DNA of 64,000 nt from Brenneria goodwinii (lineage in GTDB: Bacteria > Pseudomonadota > Gammaproteobacteria > Enterobacterales > Enterobacteriaceae): NCBI RefSeq assembly GCF_002291445.1, contig NZ_CP014137.1, forward strand, positions 372,001 through 436,000, written 5' to 3'. The notes beneath the pieces were generated by a model, which saw only the letters and a list, made by a program, of their open reading frames with translations, was not told where the DNA came from and made no database searches. Of this stretch, positions 1 to 8,561 are shown one piece after another (within the stretch, counting starts at the first letter, position 1; each line of letters starts with the position of its first letter). The position numbers were made by a program, and so were the translations under genes.

Positions 1-950
1 CTATCCGTTTAGTCCATACCCTGCTTAAGCTGAATCTGACCTATGGACAGGTCGGCTGTATTTTGAAATATACCCGCCCCGCGTATTGGCGCGAAGAAAC
101 GCCGGCGGAATTTGATTATCTGATGAAAAAGCCCGGCTATTATCTGGCGGAGGAAGCCTTCGTAACGACACTGCGTGAAGAGCTGGCGATGGGGGAGTTT
201 CATCGCCATCCGCTGACTTATATTATGGAAGCGGCGGATGATATTTCTTATTGCATCGCCGATTTGGAAGATGCCGTAGAGAAAGATATTCTCACCATTG
301 AACAGCTCTATGAACATTTACATCACTCCTGGGGCGAGGTTCTGTCGGGAGATCTATTCAGTAAGACAGTGGCGAAATCTTATGAAAACCGCAGCCGTCA
401 CCAATGGCGCAGCACCAACGATCAGTTTTTTATGAATCTTCGCGTGAATACAGTGGCTAAACTGGTGCCGCACGCCTCTCAGCGTTTTATTGATAATCTG
501 CCGGAAATTTATTCGGGAGCCTTTAATCAGGCGCTGTTGGAAGATGAAAGCGCCCAGAATCGGTTATTGAAAATATTTAAGCAGGTGGCGTTAAAACACG
601 TATTTAATCACCATGAGGTTGAACAGCTGGAGCTTCAGGGTTACCGGGTGATCCGCGGGTTACTGGATATTTATAGTCCGTTGCTTGAGATGTCGTATCA
701 GGACTTTAGCCAATTAGTGCAAGAAGGAACGCACAGACGCTATCCGATTGAAACGCGGCTGTTTCACAAATTATCCAGCAAACACTGCATGGCCTACCGG
801 GAAGCCGTGGAGAACCTGCGGCACCTGTCTGATAAAGAACAGGAGATTCGCGAATATTATTTCCGGGCTCGTTTGATTCAGGATTATATCAGCGGTATGA
901 CCGATCTTTATGCCTACGATGAGTATCGTCGCCTGATGGCGGCGGAATAA
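1..950 (+). CDS. dgt: Deoxyguanosinetriphosphate triphosphohydrolase, 3' part (left end cut by window)
   Basis: Dgt hydrolyses dGTP to deoxyguanosine and triphosphate in the cytoplasm. The reading frame is open from base 3 to the TAA at 948-950, so the start lies left of the window; about 315 C-terminal residues are present against about 505 in E. coli Dgt. The visible part follows the E. coli protein closely: YTRPAYW, LMKKPGYYL, LTYIMEAADDISYC (an HD-domain segment), FFMNLRVNT, QRFIDNLP, LELQGYRVI and the C-terminal LLQ/IQDYISGMTDLYA-type segment. The first HD metal ligands are outside the window. The next gene downstream is degP, as in E. coli. Identification is secure; only the 5' end is unknown. 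Confidence 0.95.
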   Translation, partial: IRLVHTLLKLNLTYGQVGCILKYTRPAYWREETPAEFDYLMKKPGYYLAEEAFVTTLREELAMGEFHRHPLTYIMEAADDISYCIADLEDAVEKDILTIEQLYEHLHHSWGEVLSGDLFSKTVAKSYENRSRHQWRSTNDQFFMNLRVNTVAKLVPHASQRFIDNLPEIYSGAFNQALLEDESAQNRLLKIFKQVALKHVFNHHEVEQLELQGYRVIRGLLDIYSPLLEMSYQDFSQLVQEGTHRRYPIETRLFHKLSSKHCMAYREAVENLRHLSDKEQEIREYYFRARLIQDYISGMTDLYAYDEYRRLMAAE

Positions 951-1004
951 TAACTTTTGTAAAGAGATCCAATATTTTCTTACGGTTCAGCATCTTCCAT
1001 TGAT

Positions 1005-1031
1005 GAACTTAGTGGATCAATATTTATCTTA
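1005..1031 (+). promoter_or_regulatory. Probable sigma-E promoter of degP
   Basis: GAACTT at 1005-1010, a 16-base spacer, then TCTTA at 1027-1031. This fits the sigma-E consensus (GGAACTT, 16 bases, TCTAA-like) with one mismatch in each box. It would start transcription near 1037, about 115 bases before the degP ATG. degP is a classic sigma-E target in E. coli. rpoE itself, in this window, carries a perfect version of the same promoter. Confidence 0.6.
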
Positions 1032-1153
1032 TACAGCACAACCTCTATATCTTTTTTCAAGCTGCGGGCGCATCGGCCTTATGCATCTTGAAATCTATTG
1101 GGTATTTAAAGGCTGTGATAGCTTGCCTGTTGATTACTGTGAGACATATTCCC

Positions 1154-2590
1154 ATGAAAAGAAAATCATTGGTTCTGAGTGCGCTGACGCTAAGTTTGGC
1201 GATGGCTATGGGGCCGCTGGGTGCAAATGCGGCAGAGTTGATCCCATCCTCTTCTTCCTCAAATCAGTTGCCCAGCCTGGCGCCGATGCTGGAAAAAGTT
1301 ATGCCTTCGGTAGTGAGCATCGCCGTAGAAGGGCATACCAGCGTCGCCAGAGAAAAGATCCCGCAGCAGTTACAGCCGTTCTTTGGTGATAATTCCCCAT
1401 TTTGTCAGGATGGTTCGCCGTTTCAGGATTCCCCCATCTGTCAGGGCGAGGACGACGGTGACGGGCAGTCATCCCGCCAGCAGGCTTTTCAAGCACTGGG
1501 CGCCGGGGTGATCATCAATGCTGAAAAAGGCTACGTGGTAACCAATAATCACGTGGTGGATAACGCGGATAAAATTCAGGTCCGGCTTAACGACGGCCGT
1601 AAATATGATGCCAAAGTGATCGGCAAAGATCCGCGTTCTGACGTTGCATTGGTGCAGTTGCAGAACTTCAAGAATCTGACGGCGATCCAAATGGCTGATT
1701 CCGATCAGCTGCGCGTCGGCGATTACACCGTCGCGATCGGTAATCCGTATGGTCTGGGTGAAACGGCAACCTCCGGGATTGTCTCGGCGCTGGGGCGCAG
1801 CGGGCTGAATATCGAAAATTATGAAAACTTTATTCAGACCGATGCGGCCATCAACCGCGGTAATTCCGGTGGGGCGCTGGTTAACCTGAATGGCGAACTG
1901 ATTGGTTTGAACACCGCTATTCTGGCGCCGGACGGCGGCAATATCGGTATCGGTTTTGCGATCCCCAGCAATATGGTGAAAAGTCTGGTCGCCCAGATTG
2001 TTGAATTTGGTGAAGTGAAACGCGGTGAACTGGGCATTACCGGGACGGAACTGAACTCAGAACTGGCCCAGGCGATGAAAGTGGATGCGCAACGCGGCGC
2101 GTTCGTCAGCCAGGTTCAACCGAAATCAGCCGCCGCCGAAGCGGGAATTAAAGCGGGTGACGTCATCGTTTCGTTAAACGGCAAAGCGATAAGCAGCTTC
2201 GCGGCATTGCGGGCCCAGGTCGGGTCGTTGCCGGTGGGCAGCAAACTGTCGCTGGGTCTGCTGCGTGACGGCAAGCCGCTCACGGTAGAGGTCACGTTGC
2301 AGCAAAGCAGCCAGGCGCAGGTTGCATCGGGGAACCTTTATTCCGGTATTGAGGGCGCCGAACTAAGCAATACTCAGATTGATGGTCAAAAAGGCGTCAA
2401 GGTCGATAACGTCAAGGCGGGTTCCGCTGCGGCGAAAATCGGTTTGAAAAAGGATGACATTATCCTGGGCGTCAATCAGCAGCCGGTACAGAATCTTGGC
2501 GAGCTGCGTAAGATTCTGGATAGTAAGCCGGCCGTCCTGGCGTTGAGTATCCGTCGCGGCGACAGCAATATTTATCTGCTGACGCAATAA
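1154..2590 (+). CDS. degP: Periplasmic serine endoprotease/chaperone DegP (HtrA, Do)
   Basis: DegP degrades or refolds damaged envelope proteins in the periplasm. The start at 1154 gives 478 residues (E. coli 474) with a clear signal peptide: MKRK, a hydrophobic stretch, then GANAA. The trypsin-like domain carries the catalytic triad at H133 (NNHVVD), D163 (RSDVALV) and S238 (GNSGGAL). Two PDZ domains follow at roughly residues 280-370 and 385-478. The N-terminal loop CQDGSPF...CQG has the paired cysteines of the DegP LA loop. An in-frame ATG at 1088 would add 22 residues before the signal peptide and is less likely. The gene is monocistronic between dgt and cdaR, probably under sigma-E control. 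Confidence 0.96.
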   Translation: MKRKSLVLSALTLSLAMAMGPLGANAAELIPSSSSSNQLPSLAPMLEKVMPSVVSIAVEGHTSVAREKIPQQLQPFFGDNSPFCQDGSPFQDSPICQGEDDGDGQSSRQQAFQALGAGVIINAEKGYVVTNNHVVDNADKIQVRLNDGRKYDAKVIGKDPRSDVALVQLQNFKNLTAIQMADSDQLRVGDYTVAIGNPYGLGETATSGIVSALGRSGLNIENYENFIQTDAAINRGNSGGALVNLNGELIGLNTAILAPDGGNIGIGFAIPSNMVKSLVAQIVEFGEVKRGELGITGTELNSELAQAMKVDAQRGAFVSQVQPKSAAAEAGIKAGDVIVSLNGKAISSFAALRAQVGSLPVGSKLSLGLLRDGKPLTVEVTLQQSSQAQVASGNLYSGIEGAELSNTQIDGQKGVKVDNVKAGSAAAKIGLKKDDIILGVNQQPVQNLGELRKILDSKPAVLALSIRRGDSNIYLLTQ

Positions 2591-2606
2591 TCCAGCTTTG
2601 TTAACG

Positions 2607-2626
2607 CCGGGGATTCTCATCCCCGG
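2607..2626 (+). terminator. GC-rich hairpin after degP
   Basis: CCGGGGAT (2607-2614), loop TCTC, ATCCCCGG (2619-2626): a perfect 8-bp stem 17 bases after the degP stop. It has no clear U-run, so it is at best a weak intrinsic terminator or an mRNA 3' end protector. A second inverted repeat, CAGTCC/GGACTG, lies at about 2642-2661. Confidence 0.5.
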
Positions 2627-2691
2627 TTCCGCCCGTTGGCGCAGTCCGCTATCAGGGACTGTGCCTTTCGGTATGATAATCCCGCTATCAC

Positions 2692-2715
2692 TGCCGGGGA
2701 GCATCAGCCCCGGCA
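2692..2715. repeat. Second GC-rich hairpin in the degP-cdaR gap
   Basis: TGCCGGGG (2692-2699), 8-base loop, CCCCGGCA (2708-2715). A perfect 8-bp stem with no U-run. Together with the hairpin at 2607-2626 it makes the degP-cdaR gap unusually structured. Its role is unknown. Confidence 0.5.
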
Positions 2716-2865
2716 ATCACTCTCCATCTGCTTGTCGTGCCTGCTTTTTGTGAGGTTTCCCACAGTTTAAAGCGAATCCCCGGTTCTTTGTTAATTTGCA
2801 CAATGTACGACGCAGAACGCAGCGCTATGCTAGTGCGATTGTCAATGTTCCCCTCCGAGGTAGAA

Positions 2866-4023
2866 ATGGCGTCGTATCATCTCAATGCTAAAATGGCTCA
2901 GGATATTGTTGCGCGTACAATGCAGATTATTGATAGCAATATCAACGTGATGGATGCCCGCGGCAAAATCATCGGCAGCGGCGACCAAGAGCGATTGGGT
3001 GAATTGCATGAAGGCGCATTACTGGCGTTATCGCAAGGGCGGATCGTCGACATTGACGAAGCGGTGGCTCGGCACTTGCACGGCGTACGCCCGGGTATCA
3101 ATTTGCCGCTGCATATTGACGGCGATATCGTCGGGGTAATTGGCCTTACCGGCAATCCGGGGCAGTTACGTCAGTATGGCGAACTGGTCTGCATGACCGC
3201 GGAAATGATGCTTGAGCAGGCGAGGCTGTTGCATATGCTGGCGCAGGATAGCCGCCTGCGTGAAGAACTGGTGCTTAATCTGCTGCGTACTGATGAACTG
3301 TCGCCCGCTTTGATGGAATGGGCCCAGCGTTTAGGTATCGACCTTAATCAGCCGCGCGTTGTGGCCGTGGTTGAGGTCGATAGCGGACAGCTTGGCGTAG
3401 ACAGCGCCATGGCCGAGCTCCAGCAGTTGCAGACGTTGCTGACGACGCCGGAGCGCGACAACCTGATAGCCATTGTTTCCCTGACGGAAATGGTGGTGTT
3501 GAAACCGGCATTGAACGGCCATGGCCGCTGGGATGCGGAAGAGCATCGCCGGCGGGTGGATAACCTGCTGTCGCGCATGGCGGAAAGCAGCCGGTTGCGC
3601 GTTCGTCTGGCGTTGGGGAACTACTTCTCCGGTCCGGGTAGTATTGCCCGTTCTTACCGTACCGCCCGGACGACCATGAGCGTCGGCAAGCAACGGATGC
3701 CTGCGCAGCGTTGCTATTACTATCAGGATTTAATGCTGCCGGTATTATTGGATAGCCTGCGGGGCGGCTGGCAGGCGAACGAACTGGTGCGTCCGTTAAC
3801 CAGGCTCAAGGCGATGGACAGCAATGGTTTGTTACGCCGAACGCTAAACGCCTGGTTCCGTAATAACGTCCAGCCCGGCGCCACGGCAAAAGCCTTATTT
3901 ATCCATCGCAATACATTGGAATACCGTCTGAATCGCATCTCTGAACTCACCGGCCTGGATTTAGGTAATTTCGACGATCGTCTGCTGCTGTATATCGCTC
4001 TGCAACTGGATGAAGAAGAGTAG
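2866..4023 (+). CDS. cdaR: Sugar-diacid regulator CdaR
   Basis: CdaR activates genes for uptake and breakdown of glucarate, galactarate and glycerate in E. coli. The start at 2866 (RBS-like GAGG at 2857-2860) gives 385 residues, the same as E. coli CdaR, and MASYHLNAKMAQDIVARTM aligns with its N-terminus. The N-terminal half is the sugar-diacid recognition domain (GSGDQERLGELHEG, GVIGLTGNP). The middle is a GGDEF-like regulatory segment. The C-terminus holds the helix-turn-helix (KALFIHRNTLEYRLNRIS) of the PucR/CdaR class. No sugar-diacid genes lie next to it; it sits alone between degP and the sulfate transporter. The frame stays open upstream to 2737, but that extension does not match the family. 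Confidence 0.95.
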   Translation: MASYHLNAKMAQDIVARTMQIIDSNINVMDARGKIIGSGDQERLGELHEGALLALSQGRIVDIDEAVARHLHGVRPGINLPLHIDGDIVGVIGLTGNPGQLRQYGELVCMTAEMMLEQARLLHMLAQDSRLREELVLNLLRTDELSPALMEWAQRLGIDLNQPRVVAVVEVDSGQLGVDSAMAELQQLQTLLTTPERDNLIAIVSLTEMVVLKPALNGHGRWDAEEHRRRVDNLLSRMAESSRLRVRLALGNYFSGPGSIARSYRTARTTMSVGKQRMPAQRCYYYQDLMLPVLLDSLRGGWQANELVRPLTRLKAMDSNGLLRRTLNAWFRNNVQPGATAKALFIHRNTLEYRLNRISELTGLDLGNFDDRLLLYIALQLDEEE

Positions 4024-4425
4024 AAACCGACAGCGTACGGACGGCTGAAACCGTGCGTTGATCGGTGTTATTTACTTAGATTGAAAACTATTACATAACC
4101 ATAAACAATATAACGCGAGAGTATAAATTATCGCGAAACAGTATTTTTGCCACTTTCCCATATCCTCTATTGTCACTTCCATGTCGTTGCTCTGATGTCC
4201 GTGAGTGAGCCGCGCCAATCAGCCGCATTCATCGTCATTTTTATGGCCTGTTCCCTTGGCTGCGGCCTCTTTGGTTTGTGCTGTTTAAGGTCGCTCAAGC
4301 CCGGCTGATGCAATACGGCTGGAGAGATAACGCTTAAGTGGTTGTTCTGATGGGAAAGGATGCCAACAGCGCTACAGCTTGAAAAATGAAAGGTAAAAAT
4401 AACAGTTCAATTTTGGAGAGTGATA
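4024..4425. other. Intergenic region before the sulfate transporter
   Basis: About 400 bases with no confident gene. The left part (4075-4140) is AT-rich. The region should hold the promoter of the sulfate operon and probably CysB contacts, but CysB sites are too loose to call by eye. One short hydrophobic reading frame (4195-4308) is listed separately. Confidence 0.5.
4195..4308 (+). CDS. Possible 37-residue hydrophobic small ORF
   Basis: ATG at 4195 to TGA at 4306-4308 encodes a peptide with one strongly hydrophobic segment of about 22 residues (AAFIVIFMACSLGCGLF onward) containing four cysteines and ending in KPG. It looks like a single-span membrane peptide. No Shine-Dalgarno sequence is visible before the ATG, and I recognise no family. 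It may be chance, or a leader/remnant in the promoter region of the sulfate operon. Confidence 0.2.
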   Translation: MSVSEPRQSAAFIVIFMACSLGCGLFGLCCLRSLKPG

Positions 4426-5439
4426 ATGATGTCAATACGCCGTCTGGGATTATCTCTTGCTACAGCCACGCTACTATTTTCTGGCGTTGCCTCTGCGGCA
4501 ACAGAGTTACTGAATGTTTCTTATGACCCTACCCGCGAGCTCTATCAGCAATATAACGCCGCTTTTATCAAGCATTGGAAAGAGACTACCGGCGAGGATG
4601 TTTCGATCAAGAATTCACATGGCGGGTCGGGTAAACAGGCCCGTTCCGTCATCGACGGTTTACAGGCGGATGTGGTAACGCTGGCGCTGGCGGGCGATAT
4701 CGATGCGCTTAATCTGAATACACAAATTATCGATCCGAAATGGCAGGCACGTTTGCCTGACAACAGCACGCCTTATACCTCCACCATCGTTTTTCTGGTG
4801 AGAAAGGGGAATCCGAAGCAGATTAAAGATTGGGACGATCTGATTAAACCGGGTGTTGAAGTGATCACGCCAAATCCGAAAACTTCCGGCGGGGCGCGTT
4901 GGAATTTCCTGGCGGCCTGGGCCTATGCCAAAGCTCAGCCCGGCGGTAATGATGAAACGGCGCTGAAGTTTGTGACTGAAGTGTATCGTCACGCGCCGGT
5001 TCTGGATACCGGGGCTCGTGGTTCGACCATCAGCTTTGTTCAGCGTCAACTGGGCGATGTTCTGTTGGCCTGGGAAAACGAAGCCTATCTTTCTCTGCAA
5101 GAGCAGGGCGGCGATCAGCTTGAAATTGTCACGCCATCGCTGTCCATTCTGGCCGAACCTCCAGTTGCGGTGGTGGATAAGGTGGTAGATCGCAAAGGCA
5201 CGCGCAAGCAGGCGGAAGCCTATCTGCAATATCTTTACAGTGATGAGGCGCAGCGGATTATCGGTAAAAACTTCTATCGCCCGCGTAATGCCAAAATTGC
5301 CGAAGAATTTAAAGATCAGTTTGCGCCGGTGAATCTGGTAACCATTGATAAAGACTTTGGCGGTTGGAAAACCACACAGGAAACCTTCTTTAATGATGGC
5401 GGTGTGTTCGACAAAATCTTCCAAGAGATTAATAAGTAA
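4426..5439 (+). CDS. sbp: Sulfate-binding periplasmic protein (Sbp type)
   Basis: This captures sulfate in the periplasm and delivers it to the CysTWA transporter. It has 337 residues with a signal peptide (ATLLFSGVASA, then ATELLNVSYD). It resembles E. coli Sbp rather than CysP: SYDPTRELYQQYN, SHGGSGKQARSVI, ADVVTLALA, TSTIVFLVRKGNPK, PNPKTSGGARWN, DTGARGST and GDVLLAWENEA. In E. coli the cysTWA operon starts with cysP and sbp lies elsewhere; here an Sbp-type gene takes the cysP place. Start 4426 is spaced 7 bases from GGAG at 4415-4418; ATG 4429 and GTG 4420 are alternatives. Sulfur-starvation control by CysB is expected from family knowledge but not shown by the sequence. Confidence 0.93.
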   Translation: MMSIRRLGLSLATATLLFSGVASAATELLNVSYDPTRELYQQYNAAFIKHWKETTGEDVSIKNSHGGSGKQARSVIDGLQADVVTLALAGDIDALNLNTQIIDPKWQARLPDNSTPYTSTIVFLVRKGNPKQIKDWDDLIKPGVEVITPNPKTSGGARWNFLAAWAYAKAQPGGNDETALKFVTEVYRHAPVLDTGARGSTISFVQRQLGDVLLAWENEAYLSLQEQGGDQLEIVTPSLSILAEPPVAVVDKVVDRKGTRKQAEAYLQYLYSDEAQRIIGKNFYRPRNAKIAEEFKDQFAPVNLVTIDKDFGGWKTTQETFFNDGGVFDKIFQEINK

Positions 5440-5460
5440 ATAACAGATTTCTGATGTTGG

Positions 5461-5488
5461 AAAGCCGCTGGCTGGATCCAGCGGCTTT
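5461..5488 (+). terminator. Intercistronic hairpin between sbp and cysT
   Basis: AAAGCCGCTGG (5461-5471), loop CTGGAT, CCAGCGGCTTT (5478-5488): a perfect 11-bp stem 21 bases after the sbp stop, without a U-run. Its place between a binding-protein gene and its permease genes suggests partial termination or 3' protection that keeps binding protein in excess. The function is inferred. Confidence 0.65.
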
Positions 5489-5548
5489 GATTCGTCGGCA
5501 AGGGGTTAATTAGCCCGAATCATTGAGTATGACTATTAAAGGCGCCGT

Positions 5549-6361
5549 ATGTCACAACGTAGCTCCCCGGTAATTCCCGGTTTTGGATTAACTTTAGGTT
5601 TCAGCCTGAGTTATTTAGGGTTGATTGTACTCATTCCATTGGCAGGAATGTTTCTTTATGCCAGCCAATTGACACTGGTGCAGTTTTGGGAGCTGATTAC
5701 CAGCCGACAGGTGCTTTTTTCCCTCCGTTTGTCCTTTGGTACGGCGCTGATGGCCGCTTTTATCAACGGTATTCTGGGAACCCTGTTGGCATGGGTGTTG
5801 GTGCGTTACACCTTCCCCGGTCGCAAAGTTATTGATGCGATGATCGACATGCCCTTTGCTTTGCCGACGGCTGTCGCGGGGATTGCGCTAACGGCCTTAT
5901 ATGCGCCGAATGGACTGATCGGCTCGCTGTTTCCCTTTAAAATCGCCTATACCGGTATCGGTATTACGCTGGCATTAATTTTTGTCACCTTGCCTTTTGT
6001 GGTCAGAACATTGCAGCCCGTTCTGGCCGATATTCCGAAAGAAATCGAAGAGGCGGCGGCCTGCCTTGGCGCGCGGCCGCTGCAAGTCTTCCGTCATGTT
6101 TTGGTTCCGGCGTTGCTTCCCGCCTGGTTAACCGGCTTTGCCCTGGCATTCGCCCGCGGCGTGGGCGAGTACGGATCCGTGGTGTTTATCGCGGGGAATA
6201 TTCCGTTTAAAACTGAAATTTTGCCGCTGCTGATCGTCTCCAAACTCGATCAGTATGACTATAAAGGCGCGACTGGCATTGGCGTATTCATGCTGCTGGT
6301 TTCTTTCATTATGTTGCTGCTGATTAATTTATTGCAGCGCCGTATTCAACCGAAACTGTAA
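5549..6361 (+). CDS. cysT: Sulfate/thiosulfate ABC transporter permease CysT (CysU)
   Basis: One of the two inner-membrane permease subunits of the sulfate transporter. It has 270 residues (E. coli CysU 277) with about six hydrophobic segments beginning at LGFSLSYLGLIVLIPLAGMF. The cytoplasmic EAA loop that docks on the ATPase is at EEAAACLGARPLQVFRHVLVP. DMPFALPTAVAGIALT is typical of the family. It is followed 11 bases later by cysW in the same operon. Confidence 0.95.
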   Translation: MSQRSSPVIPGFGLTLGFSLSYLGLIVLIPLAGMFLYASQLTLVQFWELITSRQVLFSLRLSFGTALMAAFINGILGTLLAWVLVRYTFPGRKVIDAMIDMPFALPTAVAGIALTALYAPNGLIGSLFPFKIAYTGIGITLALIFVTLPFVVRTLQPVLADIPKEIEEAAACLGARPLQVFRHVLVPALLPAWLTGFALAFARGVGEYGSVVFIAGNIPFKTEILPLLIVSKLDQYDYKGATGIGVFMLLVSFIMLLLINLLQRRIQPKL

Positions 6362-6372
6362 GGCATGCCGTC

Positions 6373-7254
6373 ATGGAACAGGTTATTTCTACTCAAACCC
6401 AGACAACGAAGTCGCCAAAGCATCCGGCGGCGTATTACGTTTTGGTTGCGCTGGCGTGGATCGTCTTTTTTCTGATTCTGGTGTTACCGCTATTGATGGT
6501 GGTGACGCAGGGATTGCATAACGGGGTAGGGGCGTTCTGGGATGCCATTACCGAACCCGATGCGATCTCGGCGCTGAAACTGACGTTACTGGCTACGGTG
6601 ATTTCGGTTCCGCTCAACGTGGTTTTCGGGCTTGCCACGGCATGGTGCGTGACCAAATTCGAATTCCGCGGCAAAAGTTTTTTGCTGTCGTTAATCGATC
6701 TGCCTTTCTCCGTCTCCCCCGTTGTCGCGGGCCTGGTTTATGTTCTGCTGTTCGGCGCGCAAAGTAAGCTGTATCCGTTCCTGACCGCGCATAATCTGGA
6801 GATCGTTTATGCGGTGCCGGGAATTGTGCTGGCGACAATTTTTGTCACGTTGCCTTATGTCGCCCGTGAATTGATTCCGCTAATGGAACAGCAGGGCTCA
6901 CAGGAAGAGGAGGCGGCCAGATTGCTGGGAGCTAACGGCTGGCAAATGTTCTGGCATATCACGCTGCCCAACGTGAAGTGGGCATTAATCTATGGCGTGG
7001 TGCTATGTACCGCCAGAGCGATGGGGGAGTTCGGCGCGGTTTCCGTGATCTCCGGCCATATCCGCGGGCTGACCAACACGCTGCCGCTGCATATCGAGAT
7101 TCTTTACAACGAATACAATATCGTCGCCGCTTTTAGCGTCGCCATTCTGCTGTTAGTGATGTCGCTGGTTGTTCTATTGCTACGCCAGTGGAGCGAGAGC
7201 CGTCTGACGAAGCAATTACAGAAACAACAGGAGTTGACCAAAAATGAGCATTGA
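6373..7254 (+). CDS. cysW: Sulfate/thiosulfate ABC transporter permease CysW
   Basis: Second permease subunit of the sulfate importer, 293 residues (E. coli 291). Membrane segments begin at VALAWIVFFLILVLPLLMVV. DLPFSVSPVVAGLVYVLLFG matches the family, and the EAA loop is EEEAARLLGANGWQMFWHITLP. The last 11 bases overlap the start of cysA, which points to coupled translation. Confidence 0.95.
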   Translation: MEQVISTQTQTTKSPKHPAAYYVLVALAWIVFFLILVLPLLMVVTQGLHNGVGAFWDAITEPDAISALKLTLLATVISVPLNVVFGLATAWCVTKFEFRGKSFLLSLIDLPFSVSPVVAGLVYVLLFGAQSKLYPFLTAHNLEIVYAVPGIVLATIFVTLPYVARELIPLMEQQGSQEEEAARLLGANGWQMFWHITLPNVKWALIYGVVLCTARAMGEFGAVSVISGHIRGLTNTLPLHIEILYNEYNIVAAFSVAILLLVMSLVVLLLRQWSESRLTKQLQKQQELTKNEH

Positions 7255-8236
7255 GATCCGCAATATTAATAAACAATTTGGTCAGTTTCAGGCGTTGAAT
7301 CAAATCAATCTTGCCATTCAGAGCGGCGAACTGGTGGCGCTGCTGGGGCCGTCCGGGTGCGGCAAAACGACGTTATTGCGCATTATCGCCGGTTTGGAAA
7401 GGCCGGATAGCGGCAATATTATTTTTCATGGCGAAGATGTGTCTGTTCACGACGTGCGCAAGCGTAACGTGGGGTTTGTGTTCCAGCACTATGCCTTATT
7501 TCGCCATATGACGGTGTTCGACAACGTCGCATTCGGTCTGCGAATGAAGCCTAAAAGTATTCGCCCGTCCAAACGTGATATTGAGAAAAAAGTTCATGAG
7601 CTGCTCGGTCTGGTCCAACTGGACTGGCTGGCGGATCGCTATCCTGAGCAACTGTCCGGCGGGCAGCGCCAGCGTATCGCCCTGGCCCGCGCGTTGATTG
7701 TCGAGCCTAGCATTCTGCTGCTGGATGAACCCTTTGGCGCGCTGGATGCCAAAGTGCGCAAGGAGCTGCGCCGCTGGTTATCGCGGTTGCATGAGGATAT
7801 TAATTTGACGTCGGTGTTCGTTACTCACGATCAGGAAGAGGCGATGGAAGTAGCCGATCGTATCGTACTGATGAACAAAGGCGTCATTGAACAAATCGGC
7901 TCCCCTGACGAGGTTTATAACCATCCGGCCAGCGAGTTCGTCTATCACTTTTTAGGGGACAGTAACCAGCTGAAAATTGAAAAAACGGATGAAACCATTC
8001 TGTTTCGTCCGCATGAAGTCGCCTTATCCGTTCAGGCTCAGGACGGCTATCAGCCCGTTATTGTTCGTGATATTCGTCCGCTGGGCGCATTAACCCGTCT
8101 GTCGTTAAAGATTGGCAATCAACAGGAGTTGATAGAGGCCGAAGTGGCAAGAGACGATCTTAGCCTGCAGGGTTTGCAAAAAGGGGATGTTATCCAGTTC
8201 AAACCCAAACGCTATAACCATGATTGGGAAATTTGA
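7244..8236 (+). CDS. cysA: Sulfate/thiosulfate ABC transporter ATPase CysA
   Basis: ATP-hydrolysing subunit that powers sulfate uptake at the inner face of the membrane. It has 330 residues, somewhat shorter than E. coli CysA (365) because the C-terminal regulatory part is reduced. Walker A is GPSGCGKTT (about residues 34-42), the signature LSGGQRQR, Walker B ILLLDEPFGALD, and the switch histidine is in VFVTHDQEE. The C-terminal TOBE-like domain starts near LFRPHEVAL. It overlaps cysW. No cysM follows, unlike E. coli; the next element is a repeat-containing gap. Confidence 0.95.
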   Translation: MSIEIRNINKQFGQFQALNQINLAIQSGELVALLGPSGCGKTTLLRIIAGLERPDSGNIIFHGEDVSVHDVRKRNVGFVFQHYALFRHMTVFDNVAFGLRMKPKSIRPSKRDIEKKVHELLGLVQLDWLADRYPEQLSGGQRQRIALARALIVEPSILLLDEPFGALDAKVRKELRRWLSRLHEDINLTSVFVTHDQEEAMEVADRIVLMNKGVIEQIGSPDEVYNHPASEFVYHFLGDSNQLKIEKTDETILFRPHEVALSVQAQDGYQPVIVRDIRPLGALTRLSLKIGNQQELIEAEVARDDLSLQGLQKGDVIQFKPKRYNHDWEI

Positions 8237-8294
8237 TGTTTTATTGATGTCCTGATCAAACCACATTTCTTCCTCTGCTCCTAACCCTCTCGTC

Positions 8295-8314
8295 ATGCCC
8301 GCGTAGGCGGGCAT
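8295..8314. repeat. REP-like palindrome with GTAG loop
   Basis: ATGCCCGC, loop GTAG, GCGGGCAT. It has the same architecture as the palindromes at 44380-44551 (8-bp stem around GTAG, flanked by GTC...C), so it is likely a member of the same dispersed family. Confidence 0.6.
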
Positions 8315-8463
8315 CTTTGCGACGCCGAGTCGGCGGTGAGTACTCACCCGCTTTCGCGAAAACGCCGAAGGGCATCAATTTCGCTTCGCTCGGCTCGAAC
8401 CTGAACGCAGGGCTATTCGTCTCATCCTGAGACTCACCCTTGCGGGCCAACGCAAGCGTTGTT

Positions 8464-8487
8464 AAAAATCGTTCCAGACGATTTTTT
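8464..8487. terminator. Bidirectional intrinsic terminator
   Basis: AAAAATCGT (8464-8472), loop TCCAG, ACGATTTTT (8478-8486) and a further T. A-rich on one side and T-rich on the other, it can act on both the cysA transcript (+) and the tRNA operon (-) that converge here. Confidence 0.6.
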
Positions 8488-8561
8488 CTCACCCGCACGA
8501 CTCGGTGCGATATGGGTATTCAAGGGAAAAGTATTTCAGAAGGGTAAAACTATGCGGATAA

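Larger units (their letters stand above)
8237..8561. other. Repeat-like gap between cysA and the tRNA operon
   Basis: No gene is supported. The segment from about 8285 to 8515 has several inverted repeats (8295-8314, one around AACGC/GCGTT near 8450, and 8464-8486) and reads openly as a minus-strand frame of 80 codons with no family and no ribosome site. This looks like a dispersed non-coding repeat or MITE rather than a gene. Confidence 0.45.

Noticed and set aside
4660..5424. 254-codon minus-strand frame opposite sbp
   Set aside because: No family, no RBS, and entirely inside a well-supported gene.
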